Positions 20,318 to 30,757 of a DNA stretch of 64,000 nt are shown here, piece after piece. The notes under the pieces were generated by a model. The model ran no database searches and was not told where the DNA came from. It saw nothing but the letters and a program-made list of their open reading frames with translations. Source of the DNA: a virus; the IMG/VR virus record IMGVR_UViG_3300020034_000009, positions 1-64,000 of that record, one strand, 5' to 3'. Numbering within the stretch: the first letter of the stretch is position 1; every line of letters starts with the position of its first letter. The translations under genes were made by a program, and so were the position numbers.

Positions 20318-21421
20318 TTACCTAGAGAAGTTAGGAAGTAGTCTCCTGAGAAGAGGGGTTTTAGTCTGGAGATTCTGTATTTGAAGCTGTTCCTTCTGTG
20401 TTTGAGTAGCAGATGGAGTACTCACCCTACTTCTCTTAAGGTTACCAAATTGATCATAATCCTTTGTAGTTCTAGCATTAGGGTTGGATTGGTTAATAGT
20501 GTTACCAGCAGCATCCGTAAATACAGCTGCATCACCATAATAGTTAGCCTGTAATCCACCATCACTAGTAGAATCAAACCTGAAGTCATACAGATTCTCA
20601 TAGGCTGCAAGCTTCTTATTATTGTTCTGGTTCTGCAACACTTTACTGGCAATAGACTGCATAATCATTTGATCCTTAGCAGCTACATTGGAGAGGGCTT
20701 TATCCTGTCTAACATATTGTTGGTCAGCAAACCCCAAGTTTTTTAGTTGGGCATCATTAAGAGTCTGTATATTCTGGTTAAGTACTTGATTACTAGTACC
20801 TTGGTTAATTCTAAATTCCTCAGCATTCACAGAATTATCTGCCTCATACTTCTGAGCAGCAAGGCTGGCTAGGGCTGTAGGGCTCTGTCCTAGTTGTCTT
20901 TGGACAGAGTTAAATGTTCCGGTGTTAGCATTCCTTCTATCCTGTAGGCTAATTTCATAGTCTTGTAAGAGGGTAGGAGTGTATTGCTGTAAAGGAACTG
21001 GAGAAGGTTTATTCCTCAATCCTGTCAACACTTCAGGCAAATACTGCAATGGACTCAGTTTTTCAGCATCAGTAGGTCTAACTCTCCTATCAGGAACATT
21101 AATAGTTCCCAATGGATCAATTGTACCCTTATTAACAATCTGCTCCTTAACAGGATCATTAACAACAGTTCTGTCAGAAAGACTAAACTTAGCAGCTGGT
21201 TGGGCTACAGGAGAAGTAGTTTTTGGTGCAGAGACAGGACTAACTGGGCTAGTTACAGATGTAGTCTTAGGCTGATTACCTACAATTTTCTTCAAGTATT
21301 CGTTAGGAGTTTCCTTATCAGAGCTTCCAGAGATAGATTTAGATATAGAAGCATCAAGTGCCTTAGGATCATTCTTTACTTTATTATACCCACCCTCACC
21401 AAGTCTGTGTACACTACTCCC
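20318..21421 (-). CDS. C-terminal extension (367 aa) of the 672-aa virion protein, reached through an amber codon
   Basis: This reading frame continues the upstream gene in the same phase, separated only by one TAG (21422-21424). It has no ATG for about the first 200 codons. The only early alternative start is a TTG at 21295, inside conserved-looking sequence (NEYLKKIVGN) rather than after a gap. The simplest reading is a single 1040-codon protein made by readthrough or suppression. The extension has a Pro/Thr/Ser-rich linker, then a Gln/Asn/Ala-rich helical segment and a small beta-rich C-terminus. It ends at TAA. A recent amber mutation or a sequencing error remains possible. Confidence 0.75.
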   Translation of the reverse strand, partial: GSSVHRLGEGGYNKVKNDPKALDASISKSISGSSDKETPNEYLKKIVGNQPKTTSVTSPVSPVSAPKTTSPVAQPAAKFSLSDRTVVNDPVKEQIVNKGTIDPLGTINVPDRRVRPTDAEKLSPLQYLPEVLTGLRNKPSPVPLQQYTPTLLQDYEISLQDRRNANTGTFNSVQRQLGQSPTALASLAAQKYEADNSVNAEEFRINQGTSNQVLNQNIQTLNDAQLKNLGFADQQYVRQDKALSNVAAKDQMIMQSIASKVLQNQNNNKKLAAYENLYDFRFDSTSDGGLQANYYGDAAVFTDAAGNTINQSNPNARTTKDYDQFGNLKRSRVSTPSATQTQKEQLQIQNLQTKTPLLRRLLPNFSR

Positions 21422-21424
21422 CTA
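21422..21424 (-). other. In-frame amber (TAG) between two halves of a virion protein
   Basis: The minus strand reads GTT TAG GGG AGT AGT GTA. The frame is open for 672 codons before it and 367 codons after it. TAG is rare as a stop in this window, where TAA dominates and TGA occurs a few times. The codon falls just after an ESSGRYD motif that resembles the catalytic Glu region of lytic transglycosylases, so a domain would be split if translation stopped here. Confidence 0.8.
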
Positions 21425-23440
21425 AACAGAGGAGGCTACATCATACCTACCAGAAGACTCAGCATCACCAATCTTTCTCTTAATACTACTAAGGAACATA
21501 TCACTATCTTCACCATCTGTAGGTTCTTCAGTTGCAGGAGCAAATGTATCAGACCAACTAGTTAATCCCGGACCATCCTGTGGGATTGTTTTAGGAGTGT
21601 TCTGAGCTGCTTCAAGCCACTGCTTATTATTCTCTACCATCTGTTCAAGAGCAGAAAGCTTTTTCTTTTTAGGTCCGGGACCACCAGCAGCCATTATTTT
21701 AGCACCATTCTTAGCCTTTCTCTTACCACCTTCAGAATAACTAATAGGATCATAACCAGCCTCATCTGCTTCAGAAAGAATAGCATTCTGCATATCAGAC
21801 AAATACTGTTTCTTAGCCGCAAGGTCTTTAAAACCTATATCAGCACCAGTCATCATAATTTTACCTGTAGCAGCCTTAAGTCTATCAAACTTATTATGTC
21901 CCTCAATTTCGACATTATAGTTTGCCTCACCCTTCTGCATAAGCTTGGTGTACTTATTCTCTTGTTTTGCTATATTCTTTGACACGGTTTTAAATTTAGT
22001 TTTAGTACCCGGAATAGACATGTTTCCCATAATATTGAAACTACCATCTGGTCCAGCAACACCTGTTTCAGCCCCTTCCACTTCTACATTAGTTCCATCA
22101 TAGTTAATATCTATACCACCTTCTTCATGGCTATCACCTACAAACTCCTTAGTACCACCATCATATGGATTATGACTAAGTTGTTTAATTGATCCACCTG
22201 CATCCATTTGAGTAAGTAGTCCTCTACCCTGTTGTTTCTGTGATTCTACATCACTAGAGCCATTATATATATCTGTAGGGCCATAACCATACTTATTAAC
22301 AGTATTCTTAATTTTAGAATTCTGTGGAAGAGAAAAGTATCTCTGTATCTTTTGGTCTGGAGACATGGATTTATTACCTGCATCCTGATTGAAAAGACTT
22401 ATCTCACTAATAAGTTGCTGAGCATCTCCCTGTCCAAACTGGTCTGAAGCTCTTTGAAACAAACTCCTTCCATGCATATTCTCCAAAGGATTACCACCAT
22501 TAACAAGATTGTAACTAATAAGCTCAGAGAGTTCTACATTATCCAAGTCCTTAGCTGTGGGATTGTATATACCCTCAGTCTTTCCTCTAGTAGGAACACC
22601 ATTAACAGGCTTAGCAGGATCAGGACCCATAGAGAGTCCAGCATCTGCCTTACCAGCAGCTACTAATCCAAAAAATCCTCTTTGCTTCTTAGTAAGTTTC
22701 TTACCATGGGCAGTTCCATCTCTTAACATTTCCTTTGCTTTTTCTGGTTTCAAATCACCACCAGCCTCATGTTTCCACTTCTTTGCATTCTGTGCAAACT
22801 GCTTCTTTTTCTTAAGAGAAGGACTATCTCCTTCATGAATTGTAAGCTTAGAGGAAGGAATCTTCTTGTCTCTATCTACACCTACAGCATCATGGAGTGT
22901 TCCCCTCTTTGAAGCCTTAATATGTATACCAGCTTTACTAATAGCTTGACTACCAGTACCATATGGATTAGGATTATATCCCTGAGCTGGCTGCACTGTA
23001 TTTCTTCTCTTAATAGGCTCACCGGGAATAATAGCATCAATAGCTGCTAACCCTGTAGCTATAGACATTGATGGATTAATATCAGGAAGCTGTCCTCTAT
23101 TTCTATCCCACCATGGAGAATTTTGGTCTTCAGGTTGTGGATGTTGCTGATAATTACTAGCATAATCATAGTTCTCTACCAGCCCATTGGTTTCAAATCC
23201 ACTATCTATAGCTGTAGCAGGAGACATTATAGGTATCCTAGGAAGAGCTGTTGTCTCCATATTAAAAGCCATAGGCTTATACTTATCCTTTTCCTTTGGA
23301 ATAGCACTAAGCAATCCTAAATCTTCTTGGCTAGGTTGTTTAAACTTGAGAGTATCAGGTTTCTTTTTAGGCTTGGGATCACCAAACTTAGTAAAGGAGG
23401 CTCCAGCTACACACTTAAATGGGGATTCTTTCTTCTTCAT
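21422..23440 (-). CDS. Virion protein, 672 aa before the amber codon, with transglycosylase-like ESSGRYD motif
   Basis: Lys-rich N-terminus, then a segment GTAHGKKLTKKQRGFFGLVAAG that resembles a motif shared by phage virion proteins, a Gly/Asp-rich beta region, a Lys-rich patch (MAAGGPGPKKKK), and at the extreme C-terminus IGDAESSGRYDV, which looks like the start of an SLT-type lytic transglycosylase. The frame continues past the TAG. The gene abuts the muzzle gene (stop TAA and start share 23440). I infer a cargo protein that helps locally open peptidoglycan during DNA entry; a full SLT domain is not proven. Confidence 0.75.
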   Translation of the reverse strand: MKKKESPFKCVAGASFTKFGDPKPKKKPDTLKFKQPSQEDLGLLSAIPKEKDKYKPMAFNMETTALPRIPIMSPATAIDSGFETNGLVENYDYASNYQQHPQPEDQNSPWWDRNRGQLPDINPSMSIATGLAAIDAIIPGEPIKRRNTVQPAQGYNPNPYGTGSQAISKAGIHIKASKRGTLHDAVGVDRDKKIPSSKLTIHEGDSPSLKKKKQFAQNAKKWKHEAGGDLKPEKAKEMLRDGTAHGKKLTKKQRGFFGLVAAGKADAGLSMGPDPAKPVNGVPTRGKTEGIYNPTAKDLDNVELSELISYNLVNGGNPLENMHGRSLFQRASDQFGQGDAQQLISEISLFNQDAGNKSMSPDQKIQRYFSLPQNSKIKNTVNKYGYGPTDIYNGSSDVESQKQQGRGLLTQMDAGGSIKQLSHNPYDGGTKEFVGDSHEEGGIDINYDGTNVEVEGAETGVAGPDGSFNIMGNMSIPGTKTKFKTVSKNIAKQENKYTKLMQKGEANYNVEIEGHNKFDRLKAATGKIMMTGADIGFKDLAAKKQYLSDMQNAILSEADEAGYDPISYSEGGKRKAKNGAKIMAAGGPGPKKKKLSALEQMVENNKQWLEAAQNTPKTIPQDGPGLTSWSDTFAPATEEPTDGEDSDMFLSSIKRKIGDAESSGRYDVASSV

Positions 23441-26400
23441 TATTTAAAAGATGTTTGATTCTCTGAGAGAACAAATTGACTTATGAGCTTATAGTCTGAG
23501 GTATTATCAAGGATATGTCTGATTTTAACATCCTTTCCTCTAATGGGAGTTTTCCTTCCCTGTAGAGTGTAATTCATGTTTTCTTCATTCAAATCCTTAT
23601 CTAATACAGAACAATTCTCAGTAAATATAGGGAGCGACTTATCCTTAACAACATCCCATATCATATTATAGGAGTATAAGTTATCACTCTTAGTGAAATA
23701 AATATTAATACCATCCTCTACAGCCTTGGGATATTGACGTAATAGCTGTAGATTCTTAATAGGTTTAGGATATAAATGCCTTAATCCTGAGCAATGCTCA
23801 TCATTATAGATGATAGACTTGTTAAAGAATATGTCATCTATAGATATAGCAGAGGTTTCAGAAAGTTGTTTATACACCTTAGTATAACTCCTAACATCCT
23901 GTAAAATCATATCCTGAGCCTGATATACAAGAGGAGTTTCTAATATATATGGAGATATTATTCCATAGTAATTGTTATACAAAGAGACATTATTCTCATG
24001 TATCCACAAATCCTTATTACCAGAATAGAAGTTCTTTACACCGTCTATATAGTAGTTAGGAAGATAACTGTGAAAGCTAACCCATCTACCTGTATCAAAA
24101 TTAAACGATATACTGAAACTATTAGGGCAGAAATATGTAGGGTCAAAGAGGGAAATCTTTTTAGTCCCCAAATAAAACTCTCCATTAACATATTTAATAT
24201 CATCATTAGTTGGTTTATAATCTAGTTTAGTTAGAATGAATCTCCTGCCATTGAATACACCATGAAGACCGACATTCTTATAGTTATTATCTATGTCAAA
24301 GGTAGGGAATTTCTTTGATATTTCAAAGGGTAGATGCTGCCTAAAGAAACTAGATACACCACTTTGTTCATCAGTTATATCCTTAGCCTTGTTGCCAGAA
24401 AGAAGAAATACTCTTCCTCTCTTGGCATCTACACTAATATGACCAAACTCAGTCTTAAGGAAGAATACATGCTGTGATCCATTATAACCAATTTCAGTTT
24501 CAGCAAAATCCAAAGGAGGAGCACCCTTAAAGAGTTTCTCATTTCCAATATAAGCTGCCTTAGGAGTAGAAGTGTCAATAGTCACTAATGCATTGTAAAT
24601 CATAGACCTATCAGCAAACCTAACTAGAATAGCCCTATCCTCTAATGCTTCTATAGATGTAAGAGGCCCAAATGTCTTTGGAAGATCAAAGGAGGAGGCT
24701 GGTCTATATATGAGCCAGTTGTTCCTAGGTTGAGTATCCTCTTGGTCTGAATATATAATCTTAAACCTATTACGCTGATTAAGATCATTCTTCTGCAAGT
24801 TGGTAAAATCCAGTGGTATCTTACTATAGAAATGTTCCTTATTCTGCTTAGAATAACTCTTATTATAGTTGTAGCTATTGTCATGCTGTATAGATACAAG
24901 GTATTCTTGTAACCACTCATCAGGAATAGTACTACCAACATGAGGATAGAAGTCTCCCTCCTTACTATTATATGCCTGTCTTAAGTCTATATTTACCTCA
25001 CTCTCTACAAAGAAATAAGGAATACCGTAAGCAAATAAGAATATGAAGCCAAAATCATTAAAGAACCTGTTTCTAGGCCAGAAGAAATGTTTAGGTCTTA
25101 TACCAAATATACTCTTAAGCACACTAGTACCCTTAGTAGCATCAGTTGAAAACCAATATTTTACACGTCCTACATTGGATAATTCATTATAGAATATATC
25201 TGATTCATCAGGGAATATATCTGTACCATCTGGATTAACTCTATTGTCAGTAAAGAATGGGAACTTGCTCTTATAAGCAAATCTGTTAATAAATACATCA
25301 CCTCCAAAGACAGTTTCTGTAGGTGTCTCCTCATCCTCAAGATTAAAAAGCTTGGCATATCCTGTATCTATAGGCTCATAGGAATAGATTTGTCCCCACT
25401 GATTAGGAATATTTTTCTTAATAGAGGCATAATAAGAAGCCACAGTAGATTCATGATCATCCATATCTGCAAAAATGGTTTTGCTTCTATCCTGTGGAGC
25501 TGTAGTCTGTTCATGAGTATAGGGAAGTCCCACCTGAGTTCTTAGATAAACTGAAGACTCTCTCTGAAAGTTATTAATAGGTTTATCATCTCCTACATTA
25601 AACTTACCCGGAGCTAAATAGGTAGCTATATCCAGATTTCTTATCTTATTACCGCTATTTCCAACAGGTGAAAAATCATAATAATCACCTACAGCATTTA
25701 TCTGATGAGCAAAATTTCTTCTAGGTGTGAGCTTAAAAATAATATCCAATAAGGTTCTATATGTAGTAAAGGCTGCTCCTCCATCAAATGGCTGATCAGC
25801 AACACCATACATACCAGATGCAAACCCTACAATAACACCACTAATAAGTGCTGTAAGGAATGTATTAGCATTGATCATTTGATACTTAGCATGTCTCTTA
25901 ACTTCAGATATATGACTAGTACTCCTCCCCTTCTCTACAGATTCTATTTTAAGAATGTTTCCCAGTGTTGGTTGATAGAAGGATGTATCAGGAGAATGCA
26001 TAGTATACCTAAACTTATTAGACTCATCATATATAAGACCAGCTCCCTGTTCATTCTTTAGAAGAATGAAGGGGTCTCTAACTCTTACGTCATTAAATAA
26101 GTAGTTAGGAAAATAAGATTCTCCATCCGTAGTAATATCTAATAAGCTACCAGCATCTTGATTCTCAGCTATAGAAGCTGCTAAATCAGCTGCGGCTTCT
26201 TGCATAGAGAGAGACACATCAAGCAAGGACTGTAACACTTGAACAATAGATTCTACATAACTCTTCTTATCATTAGTAGATAGTTCTTCATAATAGGCTT
26301 GGAAGGCATCAATACCAGTTTGAACCATTCCATTAAATTCATCAGTACCAATTTTATCCTTATTATCCTTAATAATATCCAGTTGCGGCTTAGCATGGTC

Positions 26401-28746
26401 ATAGGCAGGTTGATTACCAGAAGCCACACCGGGACCAGCTCTTTTAAGTAATGCCTGAGCTTGTTCTATAGATGTTGTAACAATATCATCATTTCTACCT
26501 ATTGTAATTTTAGTATCAATAAGCCTATTATTAGATGTATACTTCAGTACATTGTTAATCAACCCCTTAGCTACAACACTCTTATTATTAACTCTATTAC
26601 CACGCAATAGCTTTATACCTACAATTCTTTTCTTTTGAGCTTCTGTAAGATCAGATGCATTAATAGCATCAATAAGCTGCTGTACATTAAACTTAATCCC
26701 AATAGGGTAAATATAACCTTCTTTGTCATGGTGATGGGTTATAAGATTATCTGGAAATTTATGGTGTCTTATAGGTTTCCCTGCCAATTCTCCCCAAATA
26801 GATTCATCACAGTCATAAGTATCTATAGATTCCCAATATGCCATTGATCCATATTCATAAGGACCAGTATAGCAATCATCCATACAAGGATATTGTACTA
26901 CCTGAGCTACTGGAGGTTCTCCCTTAATAACAGATGGAGCACCAGTAGGTATATTATACATGTAAATAGGCTGGTTAGTCGTAAATACAATATTCTTATT
27001 AGCAGCATTATTAGCCTTTATGAATAGTGTATCAATAGGAATAAAACAACCATGGCATATCCATGTATTTGCAGCAGGATTAGTCCATGCTTTTTGTTTT
27101 ATATCTTGAGTATGTGGTATAGTAATAGTTGCTGTATTAGCAGGAATCTCGATAACAAAAGGACTGCTTGGAATACTATAATAGTTATTTATTTCTACTC
27201 CGGGTGGAAGTTCATGTAATTCGAAACCCATACCTCTCCTAATATTACCAATTTGAGTGTATTTCTGTATCATACCAATCTCTAAATAGATAGGTGTAGA
27301 AACTGGTTGTTCTATATTAATAGTAATATTTGGCTTTCCTTGCTGAGTACAATTATCATCATCACATGTTATAAAAATAGTAGCATTAACAGTATTAGTG
27401 CTATCAGCAGTTCCACCACTCCATTGAATTTCTTCACAAGTTGGTATATAACTACCAAGTTTTTCTCCTGTATTGTAGGTTTGCCATTTTGGTTTTCCTT
27501 GCGTAGGAGTAGAACATGGACCTTCACCAGTTACAGAATCTTGATTATCAATCACTATCATATCTGATCCATAGGATTGTCTACCGGGAATATGATGCCT
27601 ATCAGATTCAGCACCATCATCAAACATTAATACACCCTCAATAGGATATATCTCATCCCTCATATAACCACGTTTATTAGCAGCTACAAGAGGATTTTTA
27701 TAACCATCTCCAAATTCTCTATGAGTTTCCCATTGAAGCTCTAGTTGATTAAATATTTTCTGATAGGAAATTCTATCCTTCTCTTTTAAATCAGCCCATC
27801 CTAATATTTCTTGTACAGCAAATACATCCTTAGCTGTATCATATATGGGAAATATTTCAAATAAATCATCAGCACTTAAATCTAATAATGACTGTCCAGT
27901 GTACACTAAATTGATTTGGTTCCTAATATCATAAGTACCTACTAATTGAAAAGAGCTTATGTTATTAATAGTCTTAATAACACATACATTTACGAAGTCA
28001 TAAATTCCACTTTTATCTAAGTTGGTTACTTCAAGGGATATGGATTTACTTACAGGATAATCAAAATCCTGTGTGGTCTTTAAGGGATCATGAATTGGGA
28101 TAGGGTTAGTCTTACTGAAATATTGAGTGTAAGGGTTAGAATTTGAGTCAGAATACTGCACTGCAAACTGGTATGTACCAGCTCTAAGTTCTGCATCTCC
28201 TTCAATGGCTACTGCCTTAATTTGTGGGATAGCGAAACTAGGTTGTACTTTGAGTTTATTACAATCTACTTCTGCTGTAATAAAATTCTCACAGTTAATA
28301 TCATTATACACCTCAAGGAATGGGGGATTATCTAAATCAATATAACGTCTAGGATTGAAGTTATCTGTGAAGTAGATTTGTCCACCTCTTGGCACAGATT
28401 TCTTAATAGGATGATCTATAGAGAAGTTAAGACATTTGGCATTGATAAATGTGGTGTAGACACAATCCTTAACTGTAGCAATTTCACTATCACCATGTAC
28501 AGTATCAACAAGAAATAATACAAGAATATCCCTGTCTGGAAGAGATTTTTTACCTATAACAGTATATCCACTCTTTACTTTACAGCAAAGTTCATTACCC
28601 TGTTCATTCTGATAGGTAATACTATTGCCATCAAATCCTTGTACTACAGCATTTAATGCATAGGTAGTCTCACCTTCTTTGACTTGTAGGGGAGTGTTAT
28701 TAAGATTAAGACCAGCAACACTACTGTTATTCTTTATTTCGCTCAT
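23440..28746 (-). CDS. Tail muzzle / tail stabilisation protein, 1768 aa
   Basis: The largest beta-rich protein of the window. The N-terminus (SVAGLNLNNTPLQVKEGETT, then YALNAVVQG) matches the opening typical of crAss-like tail muzzle (stabilisation) proteins, which form the distal tail barrel and hold the cargo. It contains Cys-rich patches (residues about 450-470 and 600-680), a helical coiled-coil insertion near residues 780-870, a hydrophobic Gly/Ala/Val stretch near residues 955-980, and an aromatic-rich C-terminal half. Its start overlaps the upstream gene's TGA by four bases (ATGA). Family assignment rests on size, order and N-terminal pattern. Confidence 0.8.
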   Translation of the reverse strand: MSEIKNNSSVAGLNLNNTPLQVKEGETTYALNAVVQGFDGNSITYQNEQGNELCCKVKSGYTVIGKKSLPDRDILVLFLVDTVHGDSEIATVKDCVYTTFINAKCLNFSIDHPIKKSVPRGGQIYFTDNFNPRRYIDLDNPPFLEVYNDINCENFITAEVDCNKLKVQPSFAIPQIKAVAIEGDAELRAGTYQFAVQYSDSNSNPYTQYFSKTNPIPIHDPLKTTQDFDYPVSKSISLEVTNLDKSGIYDFVNVCVIKTINNISSFQLVGTYDIRNQINLVYTGQSLLDLSADDLFEIFPIYDTAKDVFAVQEILGWADLKEKDRISYQKIFNQLELQWETHREFGDGYKNPLVAANKRGYMRDEIYPIEGVLMFDDGAESDRHHIPGRQSYGSDMIVIDNQDSVTGEGPCSTPTQGKPKWQTYNTGEKLGSYIPTCEEIQWSGGTADSTNTVNATIFITCDDDNCTQQGKPNITINIEQPVSTPIYLEIGMIQKYTQIGNIRRGMGFELHELPPGVEINNYYSIPSSPFVIEIPANTATITIPHTQDIKQKAWTNPAANTWICHGCFIPIDTLFIKANNAANKNIVFTTNQPIYMYNIPTGAPSVIKGEPPVAQVVQYPCMDDCYTGPYEYGSMAYWESIDTYDCDESIWGELAGKPIRHHKFPDNLITHHHDKEGYIYPIGIKFNVQQLIDAINASDLTEAQKKRIVGIKLLRGNRVNNKSVVAKGLINNVLKYTSNNRLIDTKITIGRNDDIVTTSIEQAQALLKRAGPGVASGNQPAYDHAKPQLDIIKDNKDKIGTDEFNGMVQTGIDAFQAYYEELSTNDKKSYVESIVQVLQSLLDVSLSMQEAAADLAASIAENQDAGSLLDITTDGESYFPNYLFNDVRVRDPFILLKNEQGAGLIYDESNKFRYTMHSPDTSFYQPTLGNILKIESVEKGRSTSHISEVKRHAKYQMINANTFLTALISGVIVGFASGMYGVADQPFDGGAAFTTYRTLLDIIFKLTPRRNFAHQINAVGDYYDFSPVGNSGNKIRNLDIATYLAPGKFNVGDDKPINNFQRESSVYLRTQVGLPYTHEQTTAPQDRSKTIFADMDDHESTVASYYASIKKNIPNQWGQIYSYEPIDTGYAKLFNLEDEETPTETVFGGDVFINRFAYKSKFPFFTDNRVNPDGTDIFPDESDIFYNELSNVGRVKYWFSTDATKGTSVLKSIFGIRPKHFFWPRNRFFNDFGFIFLFAYGIPYFFVESEVNIDLRQAYNSKEGDFYPHVGSTIPDEWLQEYLVSIQHDNSYNYNKSYSKQNKEHFYSKIPLDFTNLQKNDLNQRNRFKIIYSDQEDTQPRNNWLIYRPASSFDLPKTFGPLTSIEALEDRAILVRFADRSMIYNALVTIDTSTPKAAYIGNEKLFKGAPPLDFAETEIGYNGSQHVFFLKTEFGHISVDAKRGRVFLLSGNKAKDITDEQSGVSSFFRQHLPFEISKKFPTFDIDNNYKNVGLHGVFNGRRFILTKLDYKPTNDDIKYVNGEFYLGTKKISLFDPTYFCPNSFSISFNFDTGRWVSFHSYLPNYYIDGVKNFYSGNKDLWIHENNVSLYNNYYGIISPYILETPLVYQAQDMILQDVRSYTKVYKQLSETSAISIDDIFFNKSIIYNDEHCSGLRHLYPKPIKNLQLLRQYPKAVEDGINIYFTKSDNLYSYNMIWDVVKDKSLPIFTENCSVLDKDLNEENMNYTLQGRKTPIRGKDVKIRHILDNTSDYKLISQFVLSENQTSFK

Positions 28747-29582
28747 CTAATATTAAACTTGTTAAGACGGTTTGCTTCCCTCTTCATGCTTTTAACCTTC
28801 TGATCTAGAGTTTGTTTCTTGATTTCTATATCTGCCATTACCTGAGCTTCATACATATCAGCTTTATAGTCTTGCTTTTTCTTATCTAATTGGTTAAATG
28901 TCTCATCAGAGACACCATTCCAAAGGGTTTCAAATATCTTATATTTGATATAGGCTTCAACAAAGTTGCTGATTCTTAAATTGTCTGGTATTAATACATT
29001 ACCATCACAATCTGATTCTTCTGCATAATAAGTTAAATATACATCTCCCTGTCTAAAATTTGTGACAAACTTACCCTCTCTAATATCAAATGTATCTGAG
29101 GAGCTTGATCCTCTATTACTACAAATATCACCACAATGATTAAAGGCAGAGATGTTTCCCGGCCTTAATAGGTGGCTAAGCTTATTAGTGTATGTGATTT
29201 CTTCATTGATTTTATAAACAAACTGAAGTTGTTCAGGAATACAAACCACTTTACACCTATCCTTATTAGGGTTAAGTAGGTTGGCAGCAAGCATATAATG
29301 ACTTCCAGCATTTCTAATAGTAGTGGGAGCTGTATTAGTACAAGCCCAAGCTTCTCTTACATATTTAAATCCTACAGGCAAAACAGCTGTATAATCCTCT
29401 AGATAGAGAACAGTTTCTGCAATAGGAAGTGTAGCCCTTGACAGCCTGCCTAATGCTTTCTTAGTCCATAGGGGAAATAGCAAATCGTCAATAGCCCCTG
29501 TATCGAAATATGATTTAAGTTCTTCCTTAATCATAGCATACAGAGGCTCAGTAGAAACAAACTCATATTTGTAATAGCTCAT
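28743..29582 (-). CDS. Tail ring/adaptor protein (tail tubular-like)
   Basis: 279 aa from the ATG at 29582. An in-frame TTG at 29594 is also possible, but the ATG overlaps the previous TGA (ATGA), the usual coupling here. The protein has an N-terminal helix that opens with YYKYEFVSTEPLYAMIKEEL, a beta-rich middle (DYTAVLPVGFKYVREAW), a Cys/Ser patch, and a C-terminal long helix rich in Lys, Asp and Gln. Its place between the IHF-like gene and the muzzle matches the crAss-like ring/tubular proteins that join portal to muzzle. The exact ring number cannot be assigned by eye. Confidence 0.7.
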   Translation of the reverse strand: MSYYKYEFVSTEPLYAMIKEELKSYFDTGAIDDLLFPLWTKKALGRLSRATLPIAETVLYLEDYTAVLPVGFKYVREAWACTNTAPTTIRNAGSHYMLAANLLNPNKDRCKVVCIPEQLQFVYKINEEITYTNKLSHLLRPGNISAFNHCGDICSNRGSSSSDTFDIREGKFVTNFRQGDVYLTYYAEESDCDGNVLIPDNLRISNFVEAYIKYKIFETLWNGVSDETFNQLDKKKQDYKADMYEAQVMADIEIKKQTLDQKVKSMKREANRLNKFNIR

Positions 29583-30061
29583 TTTTTGGTCCAAGTTTTA
29601 TATATTTGGAAATAGAAGGAGTTTGGTTTCTTTAAGTATTCCTTTAAAATCCTAGAAGTTTTTCTTGCGGTCTTAAAATTCCATATAGAGTATGCCCATC
29701 TAGCATCTTCTCTTATCCATAGCCATTTGTATCTACAGCCCTCAGTATGGGAATTCATGTGATAGATATACTTACCAGCTTTCTTAGTTTCATACCAATC
29801 TATAGGTAGGTTAATATGGGTTTTACCATCCTTAGTAGTTTTGGTCTTCTTTATTTTCTTTTTATTAATAGTAAATGAACCTAACCCAAAGGGAAGCTTC
29901 ACTTTATCTCCAGTTTCTAGGATATAGTCCCTGAAGTTATATGCATACACTTCTAATATCTTCTTCCAATCCTTGAAACTAAGTTTAATATCAGGATATG
30001 TTTTGCAGAATTTCTCATAAACTTCTCTGCTTGCTGTCCTATAATCTACATGTACTCTCAC
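29579..30061 (-). CDS. HU/IHF-family DNA-binding protein, crAss-type
   Basis: 160 aa. Residues about 8-70 show the HU/IHF fold pattern: an amphipathic helix pair (KDWKKILEVYAYNFRDYILETG), then VKLPFGLGSFTINKKKIKK, where the G-x-G-S/T-F strand turn and basic arm are typical. Aromatic/Lys-rich C-terminal half (KTARKTSRILKEYLKKP). Presence of an IHF-like gene inside the tail block is a known conserved feature of crAss-like phages. It may bend DNA during packaging or regulate late transcription; the sequence does not decide. Confidence 0.85.
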   Translation of the reverse strand: MRVHVDYRTASREVYEKFCKTYPDIKLSFKDWKKILEVYAYNFRDYILETGDKVKLPFGLGSFTINKKKIKKTKTTKDGKTHINLPIDWYETKKAGKYIYHMNSHTEGCRYKWLWIREDARWAYSIWNFKTARKTSRILKEYLKKPNSFYFQIYKTWTKK

Positions 30062-30073
30062 TGATCCTCCTCT

Positions 30074-30757
30074 TTAAGCTCTATTTACAGTATCATCTTT
30101 ATTATCCGAGGTGTGATCCATTGGTATTTTAAAATAAGTACCAAGCAATTTGTTTGACGCCATTTCTATGGCTGTGGAGATAAGATAGCCGGGGACTTTG
30201 AATTCTCTATCTAGCTTAGATTCACAGGGCTTCTTATTTGGATTACATCCACATTCAGGATGCAAAAGATAATCACTAGGGTCTGTATCAAAAATAGCTA
30301 TAATTTTAGCTAATGCTACATTAGGTTTAGTTACAATTAATCTATTATCATGAATAAAATAATATACATCTCTTCCACATAGTCCAAGCTTCTGTAGATT
30401 AATATATCGGTTTAGGGGAGCATATTTAAGGTCTTGGCTAAATCCTATATCATATACACCCATAATAAGTGGATAGTTAGATTCTGCTATAGTAGGAAGC
30501 TCTAACTTACTACGAGAAACTAACTGAGTACTAGATATACCGCAACATTCCCCTAAAGGAACAGTCTCCATTTCAATACATGGTATTGGTGTAAAAGCAC
30601 TAGGGCTGTTCCAAAGTTTCCTCTGGTCAGCCTTTTGCTTCATTAATATTAGAGCGTTACCCTTCACTTCAGCAAGGATAGCCCTATCTGTTATTCTAGA
30701 GTCACCTAAGAGCTTGTGAATGGTCCTTACCCTACTAACTGTCTCCCTATTTGTCAT
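30074..30757 (-). CDS. Structural ring/tail-completion-like protein, 227 aa
   Basis: Globular protein with an N-terminal helix (NRETVSRVRTIHKLLGDSRI), a middle with several Cys, an HPECGCNPNKKPCES knot-like patch near residues 170-185, and a C-terminal amphipathic helix. It overlaps the phosphoesterase gene by 11 bases and precedes the IHF-like gene by 12. Conserved placement suggests a connector ring component. No enzyme motif is visible. Confidence 0.65.
   Translation of the reverse strand: MTNRETVSRVRTIHKLLGDSRITDRAILAEVKGNALILMKQKADQRKLWNSPSAFTPIPCIEMETVPLGECCGISSTQLVSRSKLELPTIAESNYPLIMGVYDIGFSQDLKYAPLNRYINLQKLGLCGRDVYYFIHDNRLIVTKPNVALAKIIAIFDTDPSDYLLHPECGCNPNKKPCESKLDREFKVPGYLISTAIEMASNKLLGTYFKIPMDHTSDNKDDTVNRA

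Noticed and set aside
20318-21295. Separate 325-aa gene starting at a TTG
   Set aside because: The frame is open far upstream of the TTG to the TAG of the preceding gene, with no gap; readthrough of one gene is simpler.
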